From Rhizobium sp. C4 (GTDB taxonomy: Bacteria; Pseudomonadota; Alphaproteobacteria; Rhizobiales; Rhizobiaceae), in NCBI RefSeq assembly GCF_021026315.1, contig NZ_JAJNCX010000003.1, forward strand, positions 62,001 to 126,000: a stretch of 64,000 nt of DNA. Reading direction: 5' to 3'. The notes beneath the pieces were generated by a model. The model ran no database searches. It saw nothing but the letters and a program-made list of their open reading frames with translations, and was not told the DNA's origin. Made by a program: the position numbers and the translations under genes. Positions 7,866 through 17,160 of this stretch are shown in pieces; position 1 is the first letter of the stretch, and the number at the start of each line of letters is the position of its first letter.

Positions 7866-8558
7866 ATGCCTGCGCTCAGAACACTGACATTCGTCGCCCT
7901 TGCGGCCTCGACGGTAGCGCTGGCCGGTTGCGGCAATCTGCGCCCGGACAGCGACCTCAAGACGGCCTCGATCGAGAACGACTACCGCGTTCGCCATCCC
8001 ATCAAGCTGGCGGAAGCCGAGCACTCGATCGACATCCCGGTTGCCACCGGCGACGTCAAGCTTGGCCACGGCATCGAGGACACGATCCGGGGCTTCGGAC
8101 AGAGCTACAAGAACAACTCCTCAGGCGTCATCCAGATTGCCGTACCGTCCGGGTCGATCAATTCCCGTGCCGCACGCGCCGTCGTCCCGCAGGTGCGCAA
8201 GCAGCTGGCCGCCGAGGGCGTCGAGCAGCGCCGCATCATCGTGACGGGCTATCAGGCCGAGCCCGGCGTCTCGGCGCCGATCAAGATCAGCTTCGTCGCG
8301 CTCACCGCCATGACCGACCAGTGCGGACAGTGGCCGGAAGACCTGATGGAAAACTCCTACGGCAACAAGAACTGGTACAATTTCGGCTGCGCCAGCCAGA
8401 ACAATCTGGCCGCCCAGGTCGCCAATCCGAAGGACCTCTTCGATCCGCGCGCCTCGACCCCGATCGACGCGCAGCGCCGCGCCAACGTCATTGATAAGTA
8501 TCGCACCACTGGCTCTGATCTTGGCAAGGATACGAGCATCACAATCCCGAGCCAATGA
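7866..8558 (+). CDS. cpaD: Tad pilus lipoprotein CpaD
   Basis: Outer-membrane lipoprotein that helps place or stabilise the CpaC secretin. From the chosen ATG the 230-residue protein has an ideal lipoprotein signal: hydrophobic stretch then ALAGC with the lipidated Cys22. An ATG at 7812 with GAGGAG upstream is an equally good ribosome site and would give a longer N-terminus, which fits a lipobox less well. The body (RHPIKLAEAE, PSGSINSRAARAVVPQVR, FGCASQNNLAAQVANPKDL) carries the features of CpaD, which is related to OmpA-like peptidoglycan-associated sequences. It lies between cpaC and cpaE as in all Tad operons. Confidence 0.9.
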   Translation: MPALRTLTFVALAASTVALAGCGNLRPDSDLKTASIENDYRVRHPIKLAEAEHSIDIPVATGDVKLGHGIEDTIRGFGQSYKNNSSGVIQIAVPSGSINSRAARAVVPQVRKQLAAEGVEQRRIIVTGYQAEPGVSAPIKISFVALTAMTDQCGQWPEDLMENSYGNKNWYNFGCASQNNLAAQVANPKDLFDPRASTPIDAQRRANVIDKYRTTGSDLGKDTSITIPSQ

Positions 8559-8592
8559 TCGGTCGTGATCGGTTACCGGAGAGACAGGACCC

Positions 8593-9894
8593 ATGAGTAC
8601 AGTTGAATACGGAATCGAGCCCGTCGCGATCGACGAACAGCTTGAAGAGCGTGCGACCGAAAGCATCGAGATCGACCAGATCCGGCCGCTGCCGCGCATC
8701 TCGATTCATGCCTTCTGCGAGAGCGAGGAAGCGCTGCGCCTGATGGATCGCTGCAGCCGCGACCGTCGCATGGCGAAGGTGACGTTCAAGATCAATCACG
8801 GCAGCATCGCCGCTGCGGCAGGCATGTTTGCCAGCGCCGCGACGCCGAACCTGATCATCCTGGAAACCGCGCTCGGTGCCGACCGGCTGTTCGAGGAGCT
8901 GGGGCCGCTCGCCGAGGTCTGCGATCCGTCGACCAAGGTCATCATTCTCGGGCGCCAGAACGACATCAGCCTCTATCGCGAGCTGATGCGCAACGGCATT
9001 TCCGAATATCTGGTCTATCCGGTCAGCCTGCCCGACATGCTCTCCTCGGTCGCTTCGATCTTCGTCGATCCCGAGGCTGAACCGCTTGGCCGCAGCATCG
9101 CCTTCATCGGTGCGAAGGGTGGCGTGGGCTCATCCACGATCGCTCACAACGCCGCGTTCGGCATTTCCAGCCTGTTTGCCACCGAGACGATCCTGGCCGA
9201 CCTCGACCTTGCCTTCGGCACGGCGAACATCAACTTCGACCAGGATCCGGCGATGGGGATGGCGGAAGCCGTCTATTCGCCCGACCGTCTCGACGAGATC
9301 TTCCTCGATCGCCTCTTGGCGAAATGCACCGACAATCTCTCGCTTCTGGCCGCACCCTCGATGCTCGACCGGGCCTATGACTTCGGTCGCGATTCCTTCC
9401 AGCCGGTGCTGGAAGTCCTGTCGCGCTCGGCGCCCGTCACGGTGCTCGATGTTCCGCATGCCTGGAACGACTGGACGCGCATGCTGCTTTCCGGCGTCGA
9501 CGAGGTGGTCATCACGGCCGTGCCGGATCTCGCCAACCTGCGCAACGCCAAGAACATGTTCGACGCGCTGAAGAAGCTGCGTCCCAACGACAAGCTGCCC
9601 CACCTGATCCTCAACCAGGCGGGCATGCCCAAGCGTGCCGAGATCTCGCCGGCCGACTTTGTCGATCCGCTGGGCATTCAGCCGATTGCCGTCATCCCCT
9701 TCGAGGTGCAGCTCTTCGGCAACGCCGCCAACAGCGGGCGCATGATCGCCGAGATCGATCCCAAGGCCCCGGTTGCCGAGACCTTCTCGCAGATCGCCCA
9801 TGTTGTCACCGGCCGCACCACCGTCAAACGGCAGAAGGGCGGCAGCCTTGCCAAGATGCTCGCACTGCTCAACCGCGCCAAAAGCAAAGCATGA
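8593..9894 (+). CDS. cpaE: Tad pilus localisation protein CpaE (TadZ, MinD/ParA-like)
   Basis: Cytoplasmic protein that places the Tad machine, in Caulobacter at the cell pole. The 433 residues contain an N-terminal receiver-like domain (about 35-155) where the phosphorylated aspartate is replaced by glutamate (LIILETALG), then a ParA/MinD ATPase-like domain from about residue 165. The P-loop reads GAKGGVGSST (173-182); the second signature lysine of ordinary MinD proteins is serine. This matches TadZ proteins, described as atypical ParA homologues. GGAG upstream of the ATG supports the start. It is followed by cpaF at 19 bases. Confidence 0.93.
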   Translation: MSTVEYGIEPVAIDEQLEERATESIEIDQIRPLPRISIHAFCESEEALRLMDRCSRDRRMAKVTFKINHGSIAAAAGMFASAATPNLIILETALGADRLFEELGPLAEVCDPSTKVIILGRQNDISLYRELMRNGISEYLVYPVSLPDMLSSVASIFVDPEAEPLGRSIAFIGAKGGVGSSTIAHNAAFGISSLFATETILADLDLAFGTANINFDQDPAMGMAEAVYSPDRLDEIFLDRLLAKCTDNLSLLAAPSMLDRAYDFGRDSFQPVLEVLSRSAPVTVLDVPHAWNDWTRMLLSGVDEVVITAVPDLANLRNAKNMFDALKKLRPNDKLPHLILNQAGMPKRAEISPADFVDPLGIQPIAVIPFEVQLFGNAANSGRMIAEIDPKAPVAETFSQIAHVVTGRTTVKRQKGGSLAKMLALLNRAKSKA

Positions 9895-9913
9895 AAAAGA
9901 CTGGATCTGATTG

Positions 9914-11425
9914 ATGTTCGGCAAAAAGGGAAATGACGGCTTCGGAAAATCCGGTGTCTCGGGAGGGTCCGCCCCTCCCGCGCCGAGACCCCATGCGCCT
10001 GCCGCAGCCGAGCCTCAGGCAATGGTTGCGACACTCGAGCCGGCGATGAAGGCTCAAGAGCCGGCACCGTCGCGCGCCGCCACAACGCCGCCGCCTCTTG
10101 CTCCCGAACCGCCGGCCCGCCGCCGGACCACCCGGAACTCCGAATATTACGATACCAAGAGCCAGGTCTTCTCGGCCCTCATCGACACCATTGACCTGTC
10201 GCAGCTTGCCAAGCTCGACAGCGAGAGCGCGCGTGAGGAAATCCGCGATATCGTCAACGATATCATCACCATCAAGAACTTCGCCATGTCGATCGCCGAG
10301 CAGGAGGAACTGCTCGAGGACATCTGCAACGACGTTCTGGGCTTCGGTCCGCTCGAGCCGCTTCTGGCCCGCGACGACATCGCCGACATCATGGTCAACG
10401 GGGCCGGCCAGACCTTCATCGAAGTCGACGGCAAGGTCCAGGAATCCGAAATCCGCTTCCGCGACAACAGCCAGCTTCTGTCGGTCTGCCAGCGCATCGT
10501 CAGCCAGGTCGGCCGCCGCGTCGACGAATCGAGCCCGATCTGCGACGCGCGCCTGCCCGACGGTTCGCGCGTCAACGTCATTGCGCCGCCGCTCGCCATT
10601 GATGGTCCGGCACTCACCATTCGTAAGTTCAAGAAGGACAAGCTGACGCTCGACCAGCTGGTGCGCTTCGGCTCGATCACGCCGGAAGGCGCGACGGTCC
10701 TGCAGATCATCGGCCGCGTCCGCTGCAACATCGTCGTCTCCGGCGGCACGGGTTCCGGCAAAACGACGCTGCTGAACTGCCTCACGCGCTATATCGACAC
10801 GCATGAGCGCATCATCACCTGCGAAGACTCCGCCGAACTTCAGCTGCAGCAGCCGCATGTCGTGCGCCTTGAAACCCGCCCGCCGAACATCGAAGGCGAG
10901 GGCGAGATCACCATGCGCGACCTCGTCAAGAACTGCCTGCGCATGCGTCCCGAACGCATCATCGTCGGCGAAGTGCGCGGACCGGAAGTCTTCGACCTTC
11001 TGCAGGCCATGAACACCGGCCACGACGGCTCGATGGGCACAATCCACGCCAACACGCCGCGCGAATGCCTGAACCGCATCGAGTCCATGATTGCCATGGG
11101 CGGCTTCACGCTGCCGGCGAAGACCGTGCGCGAAATCGTTGCCGGCTCGGTCGACATCATCATCCAGGCGGCCCGTCTGCGCGACGGCTCGCGCCGCATC
11201 ACCCACATCACCGAAGTGGTCGGCATGGAAGGCGATGTGATCGTGACGCAGGATCTGGTGCGCTACGACATGGAGGGCGAGGATGCCAATGGCAAGATCA
11301 TCGGCAAGCATCGCTCCACCGGTATCGGCCGTCCGAATTTCTGGGATCGCGCCCGCTATTACGGCGAAGAGAAGCGCCTGGCGGCGGCGCTCGACGCCAT
11401 GGAAGACAAGGGCGGCGGCGTCTGA
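9914..11425 (+). CDS. cpaF: Tad secretion ATPase CpaF (TadA)
   Basis: Hexameric cytoplasmic ATPase that drives pilus extension and probably retraction. The 503-residue protein has a proline/alanine-rich N-terminal stretch (about 20-75), an N-terminal domain, and a VirB11/PulE-type motor domain. The Walker A motif SGGTGSGKTT is at about 276-285 (Lys283). An Asp box (TCEDSAELQL), a Walker B region (ERIIVGEVRGPEV) and a His box (NTGHDGSMGTIHAN) follow in order. The ATG at 9914 is chosen; a TTG immediately before it is unlikely. It is followed by the two membrane partners tadB and tadC. Confidence 0.95.
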   Translation: MFGKKGNDGFGKSGVSGGSAPPAPRPHAPAAAEPQAMVATLEPAMKAQEPAPSRAATTPPPLAPEPPARRRTTRNSEYYDTKSQVFSALIDTIDLSQLAKLDSESAREEIRDIVNDIITIKNFAMSIAEQEELLEDICNDVLGFGPLEPLLARDDIADIMVNGAGQTFIEVDGKVQESEIRFRDNSQLLSVCQRIVSQVGRRVDESSPICDARLPDGSRVNVIAPPLAIDGPALTIRKFKKDKLTLDQLVRFGSITPEGATVLQIIGRVRCNIVVSGGTGSGKTTLLNCLTRYIDTHERIITCEDSAELQLQQPHVVRLETRPPNIEGEGEITMRDLVKNCLRMRPERIIVGEVRGPEVFDLLQAMNTGHDGSMGTIHANTPRECLNRIESMIAMGGFTLPAKTVREIVAGSVDIIIQAARLRDGSRRITHITEVVGMEGDVIVTQDLVRYDMEGEDANGKIIGKHRSTGIGRPNFWDRARYYGEEKRLAAALDAMEDKGGGV

Positions 11426-11484
11426 ACAGCAGGCGCCGACCGACAGGGAAGCAAGATGAAGAGTGACAACCGGGAGCACGCGTA

Positions 11485-12540
11485 ATGTTCGGTTTTGACC
11501 CCATGGTCCTGGCGATCATTGGCCTTGCCGCCATTGCGGCAGCGGCCGTTGCCTATGGCGTCCTCTTCTCCGAAATCGAGAACCAGCAGAAGACGACCAG
11601 CCGCTACAAGAAGGTCAAGGCCGCCGAGACCGATACGGTCAAGGTGAAGGCCGCCCGCGACCGCATGCAGGAAGCGACCAAGCGCCGCAAGTCCATCCAG
11701 GATTCGCTGAGCGAACTGGAGAAGAAGCAGGAGCAGAACAAGAAGGTCGATACCCCGACCCTGAAGGTTCGCCTGCTGCAGGCCGGCCTGGCCATCACGG
11801 AATCGCAGTTCTATATCGGCAGTGCCATCATGGCCTTCGGCACGCTGGTGGTCGGCTTCATCATGACCGCCGACATGTCCGGCACGCCCGCAATCGATTT
11901 TCTGCCCTTCTCCAATGCACAGCTTGGCGTCTTCGCGATTGCCTTCGTCATGGGCGTCGGCGCACCGCGTTTCGTGGTCGGCTTCCTGTACAAGCGGCGC
12001 ATGAAGAGGTTTCTGAACGAGTTTCCGAATTCGCTCGACATCATGGTGCGGTCGATCAAGTCAGGCCTGCCGCTCAACGACGCCGTGCGCCTGATCGCCA
12101 TGGAAGGCCAGGAACCCGTCAAGAGCGAGTTCCGCCGGGTCGTCGAGGCGCAGCAGATGGGCATGTCGATCGCCGATGCCTGCGCCCGCATGAACGCGAC
12201 CATCCCGCTGCAGGAAGTCAAGTTCTTCGCCATCGTGATCGGCATCCAGGCCCAGGCGGGCGGTAACCTGTCGGAAGCGCTGGGCAATCTCAGCCGTGTT
12301 CTGCGCGACCGCAAGAAGATGCTCGGCAAGGTGCAGGCGCTCTCCATGGAAGCCAAGGCGTCGGCCGCCATCATCGGCGCCCTGCCGTTCATCGTCGCCA
12401 CGCTGGTTTCGATCACGTCGCCCGACTACATCAAGCCGCTTTTCACCGATCCACGTGGTCATCTCATCCTGCTCGGCTCCGCGGTCTGGATGTCGATCGG
12501 GGTGCTGGTCATGCGCAAGATGATCAATTTCGATATCTAG
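11485..12540 (+). CDS. tadB: Tad pilus inner-membrane platform protein TadB
   Basis: Inner-membrane platform subunit paired with TadC, engaged by the ATPase CpaF. The 351-residue protein has an N-terminal membrane segment (about 8-28), a highly charged, probably helical cytoplasmic region (about 30-95), further membrane helices near 110-165, a type II secretion F-family domain (FPNSLDIMVRSIKSGLPL onward, about 178-310) and a C-terminal membrane helix. GGGAG precedes the ATG. It is often called CpaG in Caulobacter. It sits 59 bases after cpaF in the same operon. Confidence 0.92.
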   Translation: MFGFDPMVLAIIGLAAIAAAAVAYGVLFSEIENQQKTTSRYKKVKAAETDTVKVKAARDRMQEATKRRKSIQDSLSELEKKQEQNKKVDTPTLKVRLLQAGLAITESQFYIGSAIMAFGTLVVGFIMTADMSGTPAIDFLPFSNAQLGVFAIAFVMGVGAPRFVVGFLYKRRMKRFLNEFPNSLDIMVRSIKSGLPLNDAVRLIAMEGQEPVKSEFRRVVEAQQMGMSIADACARMNATIPLQEVKFFAIVIGIQAQAGGNLSEALGNLSRVLRDRKKMLGKVQALSMEAKASAAIIGALPFIVATLVSITSPDYIKPLFTDPRGHLILLGSAVWMSIGVLVMRKMINFDI

Positions 12541-12638
12541 TTCTCTGCTGAAGCAAATGCCGGTCGAACAACAGCGACACATGTCTTCCGGAATTGCTTG
12601 AACCGACGGGCGCAGGATCCGCCACAAGGACGATCAGG

Positions 12639-13652
12639 ATGCTTTACGATCTCGCTGCGACAGCCACCAACCCGGGTTTCATCTTCGCCGTGCTGATTGG
12701 CCTGGCGGTCTTCGGGACGCTTTACGTGGTGGCCGAACCCTATTTCGAGCGCGGCGACCTGCAGAAGCGGATGAAGTCAGTGGCGACCGAGCGCGAGCAG
12801 CTGCGCGCCCGCGAACGCGCCCGCATGAACGCGGCCCTGCAATCCAAGGCGAGCCTGCGCGGCAAGGACAACAAGAATGTCCGCAACATCGTCGAGCGTC
12901 TGAACCTGCGCAAGGCGCTGGTCGACGACGCCACCATCAACAAGCTGCGCGCCGCAGGCTACCGGTCGCAGAATGCCCTCAACACCTATCTCTTTGCCCG
13001 CCTGATCCTGCCCTTCGTCTTCGGGGTCGCCGGTGCGATCTGGATCTTCGTTCTCGACAATCTGTCCGACCAGCCGTTGACCATGCGGCTTCTGGCCAAC
13101 CTCGTCATTGCCTATCTCGGTTTCTATTCGCCGATCATCTTCATCAGCAACAAGATGGGAAAGCGGCAGTCATCCATCCGCAAGGCCTGGCCGGACGCGC
13201 TGGACCTCCTGCTGATCTGTGTCGAATCCGGTGTCTCTGTCGAGGCCTCGATGCGCCGCGTGGCCGACGAAATCGGTGTGCAGTCTCCGGAACTGGCGGA
13301 AGAAATCGTGCTGACAACCGCCGAGCTCTCCTATCTGCAGGATCGTCGCAGCGCCTATGAAAACCTCGCCAACCGCACCCAGCTGGACGCGGTGAAATCG
13401 ACGACGCAGGCGCTGATCCAGGCCGAACGCTACGGTACGCCGGTGGCGCAGGCCCTGCGCACGCTCGCCCAGGAAAGCCGCGACACCCGTATGAACGAGG
13501 CCGAAAAGAAGGCCGCTGCCCTGCCTCCGAAGCTGACCGTGCCGATGATCCTGTTCTTCCTGCCGGTGCTCATCGCCGTCATCCTCGGACCGGCCGGCAT
13601 CCGCGTCAGCGACCAGATGAGCGGCGGCACGCAGGAACAGACGACGCGCTGA
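12639..13652 (+). CDS. tadC: Tad pilus inner-membrane platform protein TadC
   Basis: Second platform protein (CpaH). The 337-residue protein has an N-terminal membrane helix (about 12-32), a charged region, two membrane helices near 120-170, and the F-family domain (WPDALDLLLICVESGVSVEA onward, about 180-300) ending in a hydrophobic helix and a glutamine/threonine-rich tail. I start at the ATG with AAGGA eight bases upstream; an earlier TTG in frame lacks such a site. A hairpin terminator follows at 13683, closing the cpa operon. Confidence 0.92.
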   Translation: MLYDLAATATNPGFIFAVLIGLAVFGTLYVVAEPYFERGDLQKRMKSVATEREQLRARERARMNAALQSKASLRGKDNKNVRNIVERLNLRKALVDDATINKLRAAGYRSQNALNTYLFARLILPFVFGVAGAIWIFVLDNLSDQPLTMRLLANLVIAYLGFYSPIIFISNKMGKRQSSIRKAWPDALDLLLICVESGVSVEASMRRVADEIGVQSPELAEEIVLTTAELSYLQDRRSAYENLANRTQLDAVKSTTQALIQAERYGTPVAQALRTLAQESRDTRMNEAEKKAAALPPKLTVPMILFFLPVLIAVILGPAGIRVSDQMSGGTQEQTTR

Positions 13653-13682
13653 CGGACATAGATCCGGACATTGGACAACGAA

Positions 13683-13715
13683 AAAGGCGCTCCGGTTTCC
13701 GGGGCGCCTTTCTGG
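13683..13715 (+). terminator. Bidirectional terminator between tadC and tadD
   Basis: A 13-base-pair stem with one G-T wobble, AAAGGCGCTCCGG against CCGGGGCGCCTTT, with a three-base loop. An A-run precedes it and TTTCT follows it. It lies in the gap between convergent tadC and tadD, so it can serve both. Confidence 0.8.
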
Positions 13716-13762
13716 TCTTGGGAGCAGGAATGTGCGGGAAGGGGGATCGGACCCGGGCTGGT

Positions 13763-14575
13763 TCAGCCCTGGCTCTTCAGCGCCTTCCAGGTCGGCTGCT
13801 GGCTCATCATCGAGCGCAGATACTTGACGTTGGCCTCGGCCTGCGTCGGCGAAAGCTCCTGGCGGGCGATCTTTTCGGCTTCCGGGTAGCGACCCTGCAG
13901 GCCGACGACGAGCGCCAGGTTCTGGCGCACGGAACTGTCGGCGGCCGGCTGCGCTGCGGCCTGGCGAAGATAGGTCTCGGCCGATTTCAGATCCTTTGTC
14001 AGCACATAGGACATGCCGAGATTGGAGAGAACGGACGGGTCGTTCGGCTTCAGGTCGAGTGCTTCGCGGTAGCGCATGCGCGCCTCCGTCGAGCGGCCGA
14101 GCTGGTCAAGGATCGCACCCTGCGCCGACTTCAGGCGCCAGTCCGGCAGGTCCGGGCGTTCGGCGCGGGAGATCGTTTCAAGGGCTGCATCAAGCTGGCC
14201 GGCGGCGGCCTGCGCCTTGCCATAGGCGGCAAGCACTTCCGTGTCGCTGGGGTGGCGGATGACGACCTGCTGCATGACGGCGAGCGCCTGGTCATTCTTG
14301 CCGGTCATCCGCAGGAGGTTTGCATAGTTCAGGCCGGCTTCGCGGTCGTTCGGGTTCTTGGCATAGGCGTCGCCAATCCGGTTGGCGGCCGAACTCAGCT
14401 CGGTGGCGTTCATTTCGGTCACGGGCTTGGAAAGCCCGGTCGGGATCGAGCCGGTCTTGATGTTGTCGGTCGAACTGGACGTCTGGCAGGACTGCAGCGA
14501 TAGCGCTGCCGCAAACAGGCAGGCACCCGCCAGCAACTTGCTGCTGCGGACCCGGATATGGGTGGATGTGGTCAT
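13763..14575 (-). CDS. tadD: Tad pilus TPR lipoprotein TadD
   Basis: Outer-membrane TPR lipoprotein required for Tad pilus assembly, probably a pilotin-like factor for the secretin. From the ATG at 14575 the 270-residue protein has a signal peptide ending LSLQSC with lipidated Cys30, then tetratricopeptide repeats across about residues 60-235 (for example REAGLNYANLLRMTGKNDQA and ARMRYREALDLKPNDPSVLS). GGGG precedes the start. It faces the cpa operon with a shared terminator between them. A CtrA-like box lies about 90 bases upstream. Assignment rests on TPR plus lipobox plus position. Confidence 0.85.
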   Translation of the reverse strand: MTTSTHIRVRSSKLLAGACLFAAALSLQSCQTSSSTDNIKTGSIPTGLSKPVTEMNATELSSAANRIGDAYAKNPNDREAGLNYANLLRMTGKNDQALAVMQQVVIRHPSDTEVLAAYGKAQAAAGQLDAALETISRAERPDLPDWRLKSAQGAILDQLGRSTEARMRYREALDLKPNDPSVLSNLGMSYVLTKDLKSAETYLRQAAAQPAADSSVRQNLALVVGLQGRYPEAEKIARQELSPTQAEANVKYLRSMMSQQPTWKALKSQG

Positions 14576-14888
14576 GGCGCTGCCCCGAATTCTGGTTTCT
14601 TGCACCGGCCGGTGGGCATACTGAAAACTGCGGCGCAACCTTGACACCAGCAATAGTCTGTTAACCCTAACAGAGCGTTAACGACTCTGATTCCCATGCC
14701 TTCGAAGTCATCCGGAGGACATGGCGGACAACCGGCCTGTGCGGGCCGAGCAACGCATGTTTGGGGCAATTCCGGAGCAAGGGCGGCGCGCGACCGTCGG
14801 GAATTGTGTGTGAGATCGAGAAGGAGCATCTCGGCGATCCGCGGTCGCTGAAATTGCTCCCGGCAATCGGGAAGAAAGACGAGAACAG
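14576..14888. other. Divergent promoter region between tadD and the aminopeptidase gene
   Basis: A 313-base region with no gene that I can support. It separates divergent tadD and the M17 aminopeptidase gene. It contains TTAACC at 14661, TTAAC at 14678 (together a CtrA-like box for tadD), and purine-rich GAGAACAG just before the aminopeptidase start. Confidence 0.6.
14667..14681 (-). promoter_or_regulatory. CtrA-like box upstream of tadD
   Basis: Read on the minus strand, TTAACGCTCTGTTAG matches TTAA-N7-TTAA with one mismatch and is followed by GGTTAA. It lies about 92 bases before the tadD start. The same motif type occurs before pilA and cpaB, which supports shared control of the Tad genes, though this is motif-based inference. 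Confidence 0.4.
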
Positions 14889-16280
14889 ATGGCCCCCTTT
14901 CAATTCATCAAGCGCCACAGCCCCTTCAACAGCAAGCTTGGCAAGACCCTGCCGGTCTTTGCCGTGACCCCAGCGCATATCGAGATCGGCGCCATCGAGG
15001 CGACCGCGCTGGAATGGGCGCGGAAATCCGGCTTCAAGGCGGATAACGGCTCTGTGCTTCTCGTTCCTTCGGCGGACGGTGCGCTCGGCGGGGCGCTCTT
15101 CGGCCTCGGCAAGAACCCGGCGGTCAACCCGTTCATGACCGGACATCTCGCGCGCACCCTGCCCGAGGGCGAGTGGCATGTGGAGACCGCGCCGCTGACG
15201 GCCAACCGCATCGCGCTCGGCTTCGGCCTCGGCAGCTACCGTTTCGAGACCTATCTGAAGCCGAAGCCGCACGGCGCAACGCTTCTCATTCCCAAGGATG
15301 CGAACGCCACCGACATCAAGCGCCAGATTGCAGGCGTCTTCCTAGCCCGCGATCTCATCAACACCCCGACGAACGACATGGGGCCGAACGCGCTGGAAAA
15401 GGTCTTCCGCGATCTCGCCGAACACTACGAGGCCAAGGTCTCGGTGATCTCCGGCGACGATCTCCTGAAGAAGAATTTCCCGCTCATCCATGCGGTGGGC
15501 CGCGCGGCCGCCGAAGCGCCGCGGCTTCTGGAAATGCGCTGGGGCGAGAAGGGCGCGCCCAAGGTGACGCTCGTCGGCAAGGGTGTCTGCTTCGACACCG
15601 GCGGTCTCGACATCAAGCCGTCTTCTTCCATGCTGCTGATGAAGAAGGACATGGGCGGTGCCGCCAACGTGCTCGGCCTCGCGCTGATGATCATGGATGC
15701 GCATCTGAAGGTCGACCTGCGCGTTCTCGTCCCCGTCGTCGAGAATTCCATCGCCGGCAACGCCTTCCGTCCGGGCGACATCTACCGCAGCCGCAAGGGC
15801 CTGACGGTGCAGATCGACAACACGGACGCCGAGGGTCGTCTGATCCTGGCTGACGCGCTGGCCTATGCCGACGAGGACAAGCCCGATCTGCTGATCGACA
15901 TGGCGACGCTGACGGGGGCCGCCCGCGTGGCGCTCGGTCCCGACCTGCCGCCCTTCTTCACCGATGACGAAGACCTCGCCCACGAACTGGCGGATTCGGC
16001 GCTGGAGAATGACGACCCGCTGTGGCGGCTGCCGCTCTATGCCGGCTACGAGACCGACCTTTCCACCAAGATTGCCGATCTCACCAATGCCCCTTCGGGC
16101 GGCATGGCGGGCGCGATCACCGCGGCGCTCTTCCTGAAGCGCTTCGTGACCGAGACCGACAGCTGGGTGCATTTCGACATCTTCGGCTGGTCGCCGAAAG
16201 ATCGCCCGCATGCGCCGCTCGGTGGCGAAGCGCAGGCTATCCGGGCGATCTATCATCACATCCGCAAGCGGGTGAAGTGA
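14889..16280 (+). CDS. Leucyl aminopeptidase family protein (M17)
   Basis: Cytosolic dizinc aminopeptidase that removes N-terminal residues from peptides. The 463-residue protein has an N-terminal macro-like domain and the M17 catalytic domain. The metal and catalytic residues are seen in VGKGVCFDTGGLDIKPSSSM, KKDMGGAANVLG and the signature NTDAEGRL (about 311-318). Rhizobia often carry this PepB-like form besides PepA. The start ATG follows GAGAACAG. It ends just before a perfect hairpin terminator that is shared with the convergent cytochrome gene. Confidence 0.93.
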   Translation: MAPFQFIKRHSPFNSKLGKTLPVFAVTPAHIEIGAIEATALEWARKSGFKADNGSVLLVPSADGALGGALFGLGKNPAVNPFMTGHLARTLPEGEWHVETAPLTANRIALGFGLGSYRFETYLKPKPHGATLLIPKDANATDIKRQIAGVFLARDLINTPTNDMGPNALEKVFRDLAEHYEAKVSVISGDDLLKKNFPLIHAVGRAAAEAPRLLEMRWGEKGAPKVTLVGKGVCFDTGGLDIKPSSSMLLMKKDMGGAANVLGLALMIMDAHLKVDLRVLVPVVENSIAGNAFRPGDIYRSRKGLTVQIDNTDAEGRLILADALAYADEDKPDLLIDMATLTGAARVALGPDLPPFFTDDEDLAHELADSALENDDPLWRLPLYAGYETDLSTKIADLTNAPSGGMAGAITAALFLKRFVTETDSWVHFDIFGWSPKDRPHAPLGGEAQAIRAIYHHIRKRVK

Positions 16281-16291
16281 CGGCAATTCCA

Positions 16292-16314
16292 GGAAAACCG
16301 CATTGCGGTTTTCC
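16292..16314 (+). terminator. Hairpin terminator between convergent genes
   Basis: A perfect 10-base-pair stem GGAAAACCGC-ATT-GCGGTTTTCC located 11 bases after the aminopeptidase stop and 24 bases beyond the end of the convergent cytochrome b561 gene. The stem itself supplies T and A runs, so it may work in both directions. Confidence 0.7.
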
Positions 16315-16337
16315 GTTCGGAAATGCGCGTCTCAAAG

Positions 16338-16952
16338 TCAGTTCTGCTTGATGGCGTGGCCGGTGACGGCCGAGCCGCCGAGCCGTCTATCATCCTGGTA
16401 GCCGCGCGTCATGCGGCCGAGAATGTCTTCCCGCCACAGATACTTGTGCACGAAGACCATCAGGATATGTCCGGCAACCAGCGCCAGAAGCACCCATCCG
16501 GCCGGTCCGTGAAGGAGCTGGCCTGGTGCCATCAGCGCTTCGTCGCGCGTGCCGGGCTGGAAGATCTGGACGCCGAAGGCAATGAAACCCCTGCCGCCGG
16601 CATAGGCGCGCAGAAGGCCGATTGCCGGCACGAAGAGCATCAGGGCATAGAGCGCAAGATGACCGCCGAGCGAGGCAAGGCCCATCAGGCCCTTGCCATG
16701 CGGCGGGCGGGTGCGCAGGTTCAGCAATCCCCAGACGGCGCGGACGGCAACGAGGACCAGCAGGGCGAAGCCCAGCGTGTAGTGGATACCCCAGACCGTT
16801 TTGGTCATCGGCAGCTCGCGGTCAATCAGGCGCAAGATTGCCGACAGGAACTGGGCGGCGAAGAGGACAGCCATCAGCCAGTGCAGCACCCGGCTGACGA
16901 TGCCGTAACCTTGCGGGCGATCCCAGATGGAAGGGGTGGGTTCGGGGGACAT
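16338..16952 (-). CDS. Cytochrome b561 family protein
   Basis: Diheme inner-membrane electron carrier; related proteins oxidise quinol or superoxide (CybB). The 204-residue protein has four membrane helices (about 23-40, 58-78, 95-115, 150-170). Candidate haem-ligand histidines are in RVLHWL (24), WGIHYTL (57), LGGHLALY (98) and AGHILMVF (162). Much longer upstream reading is possible, but the ATG at 16952 has AGGAG just upstream and begins the family-like N-terminus. It is transcribed away from the MarR-type regulator gene, whose product could control it; that link is a guess from position. Confidence 0.88.
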   Translation of the reverse strand: MSPEPTPSIWDRPQGYGIVSRVLHWLMAVLFAAQFLSAILRLIDRELPMTKTVWGIHYTLGFALLVLVAVRAVWGLLNLRTRPPHGKGLMGLASLGGHLALYALMLFVPAIGLLRAYAGGRGFIAFGVQIFQPGTRDEALMAPGQLLHGPAGWVLLALVAGHILMVFVHKYLWREDILGRMTRGYQDDRRLGGSAVTGHAIKQN

Positions 16953-17160
16953 GGAAACTCCTGAATTCATGAAGCTTTCAACGGGTTCTCGATTGCACCC
17001 GAAGGAAGCGGGGTTCCCCTCCCGGCGCGATGTGTGGTGTCGCATTGCGGAAAACTTGTGGCAGACGGGGGAGCAGTTTTGGCGACACACCGTGCGTACT
17101 TGCAAAACAGCCGCATTGGTTCCACAATGATACGGAGCCGAAACGTTCACGGAGCCGATC

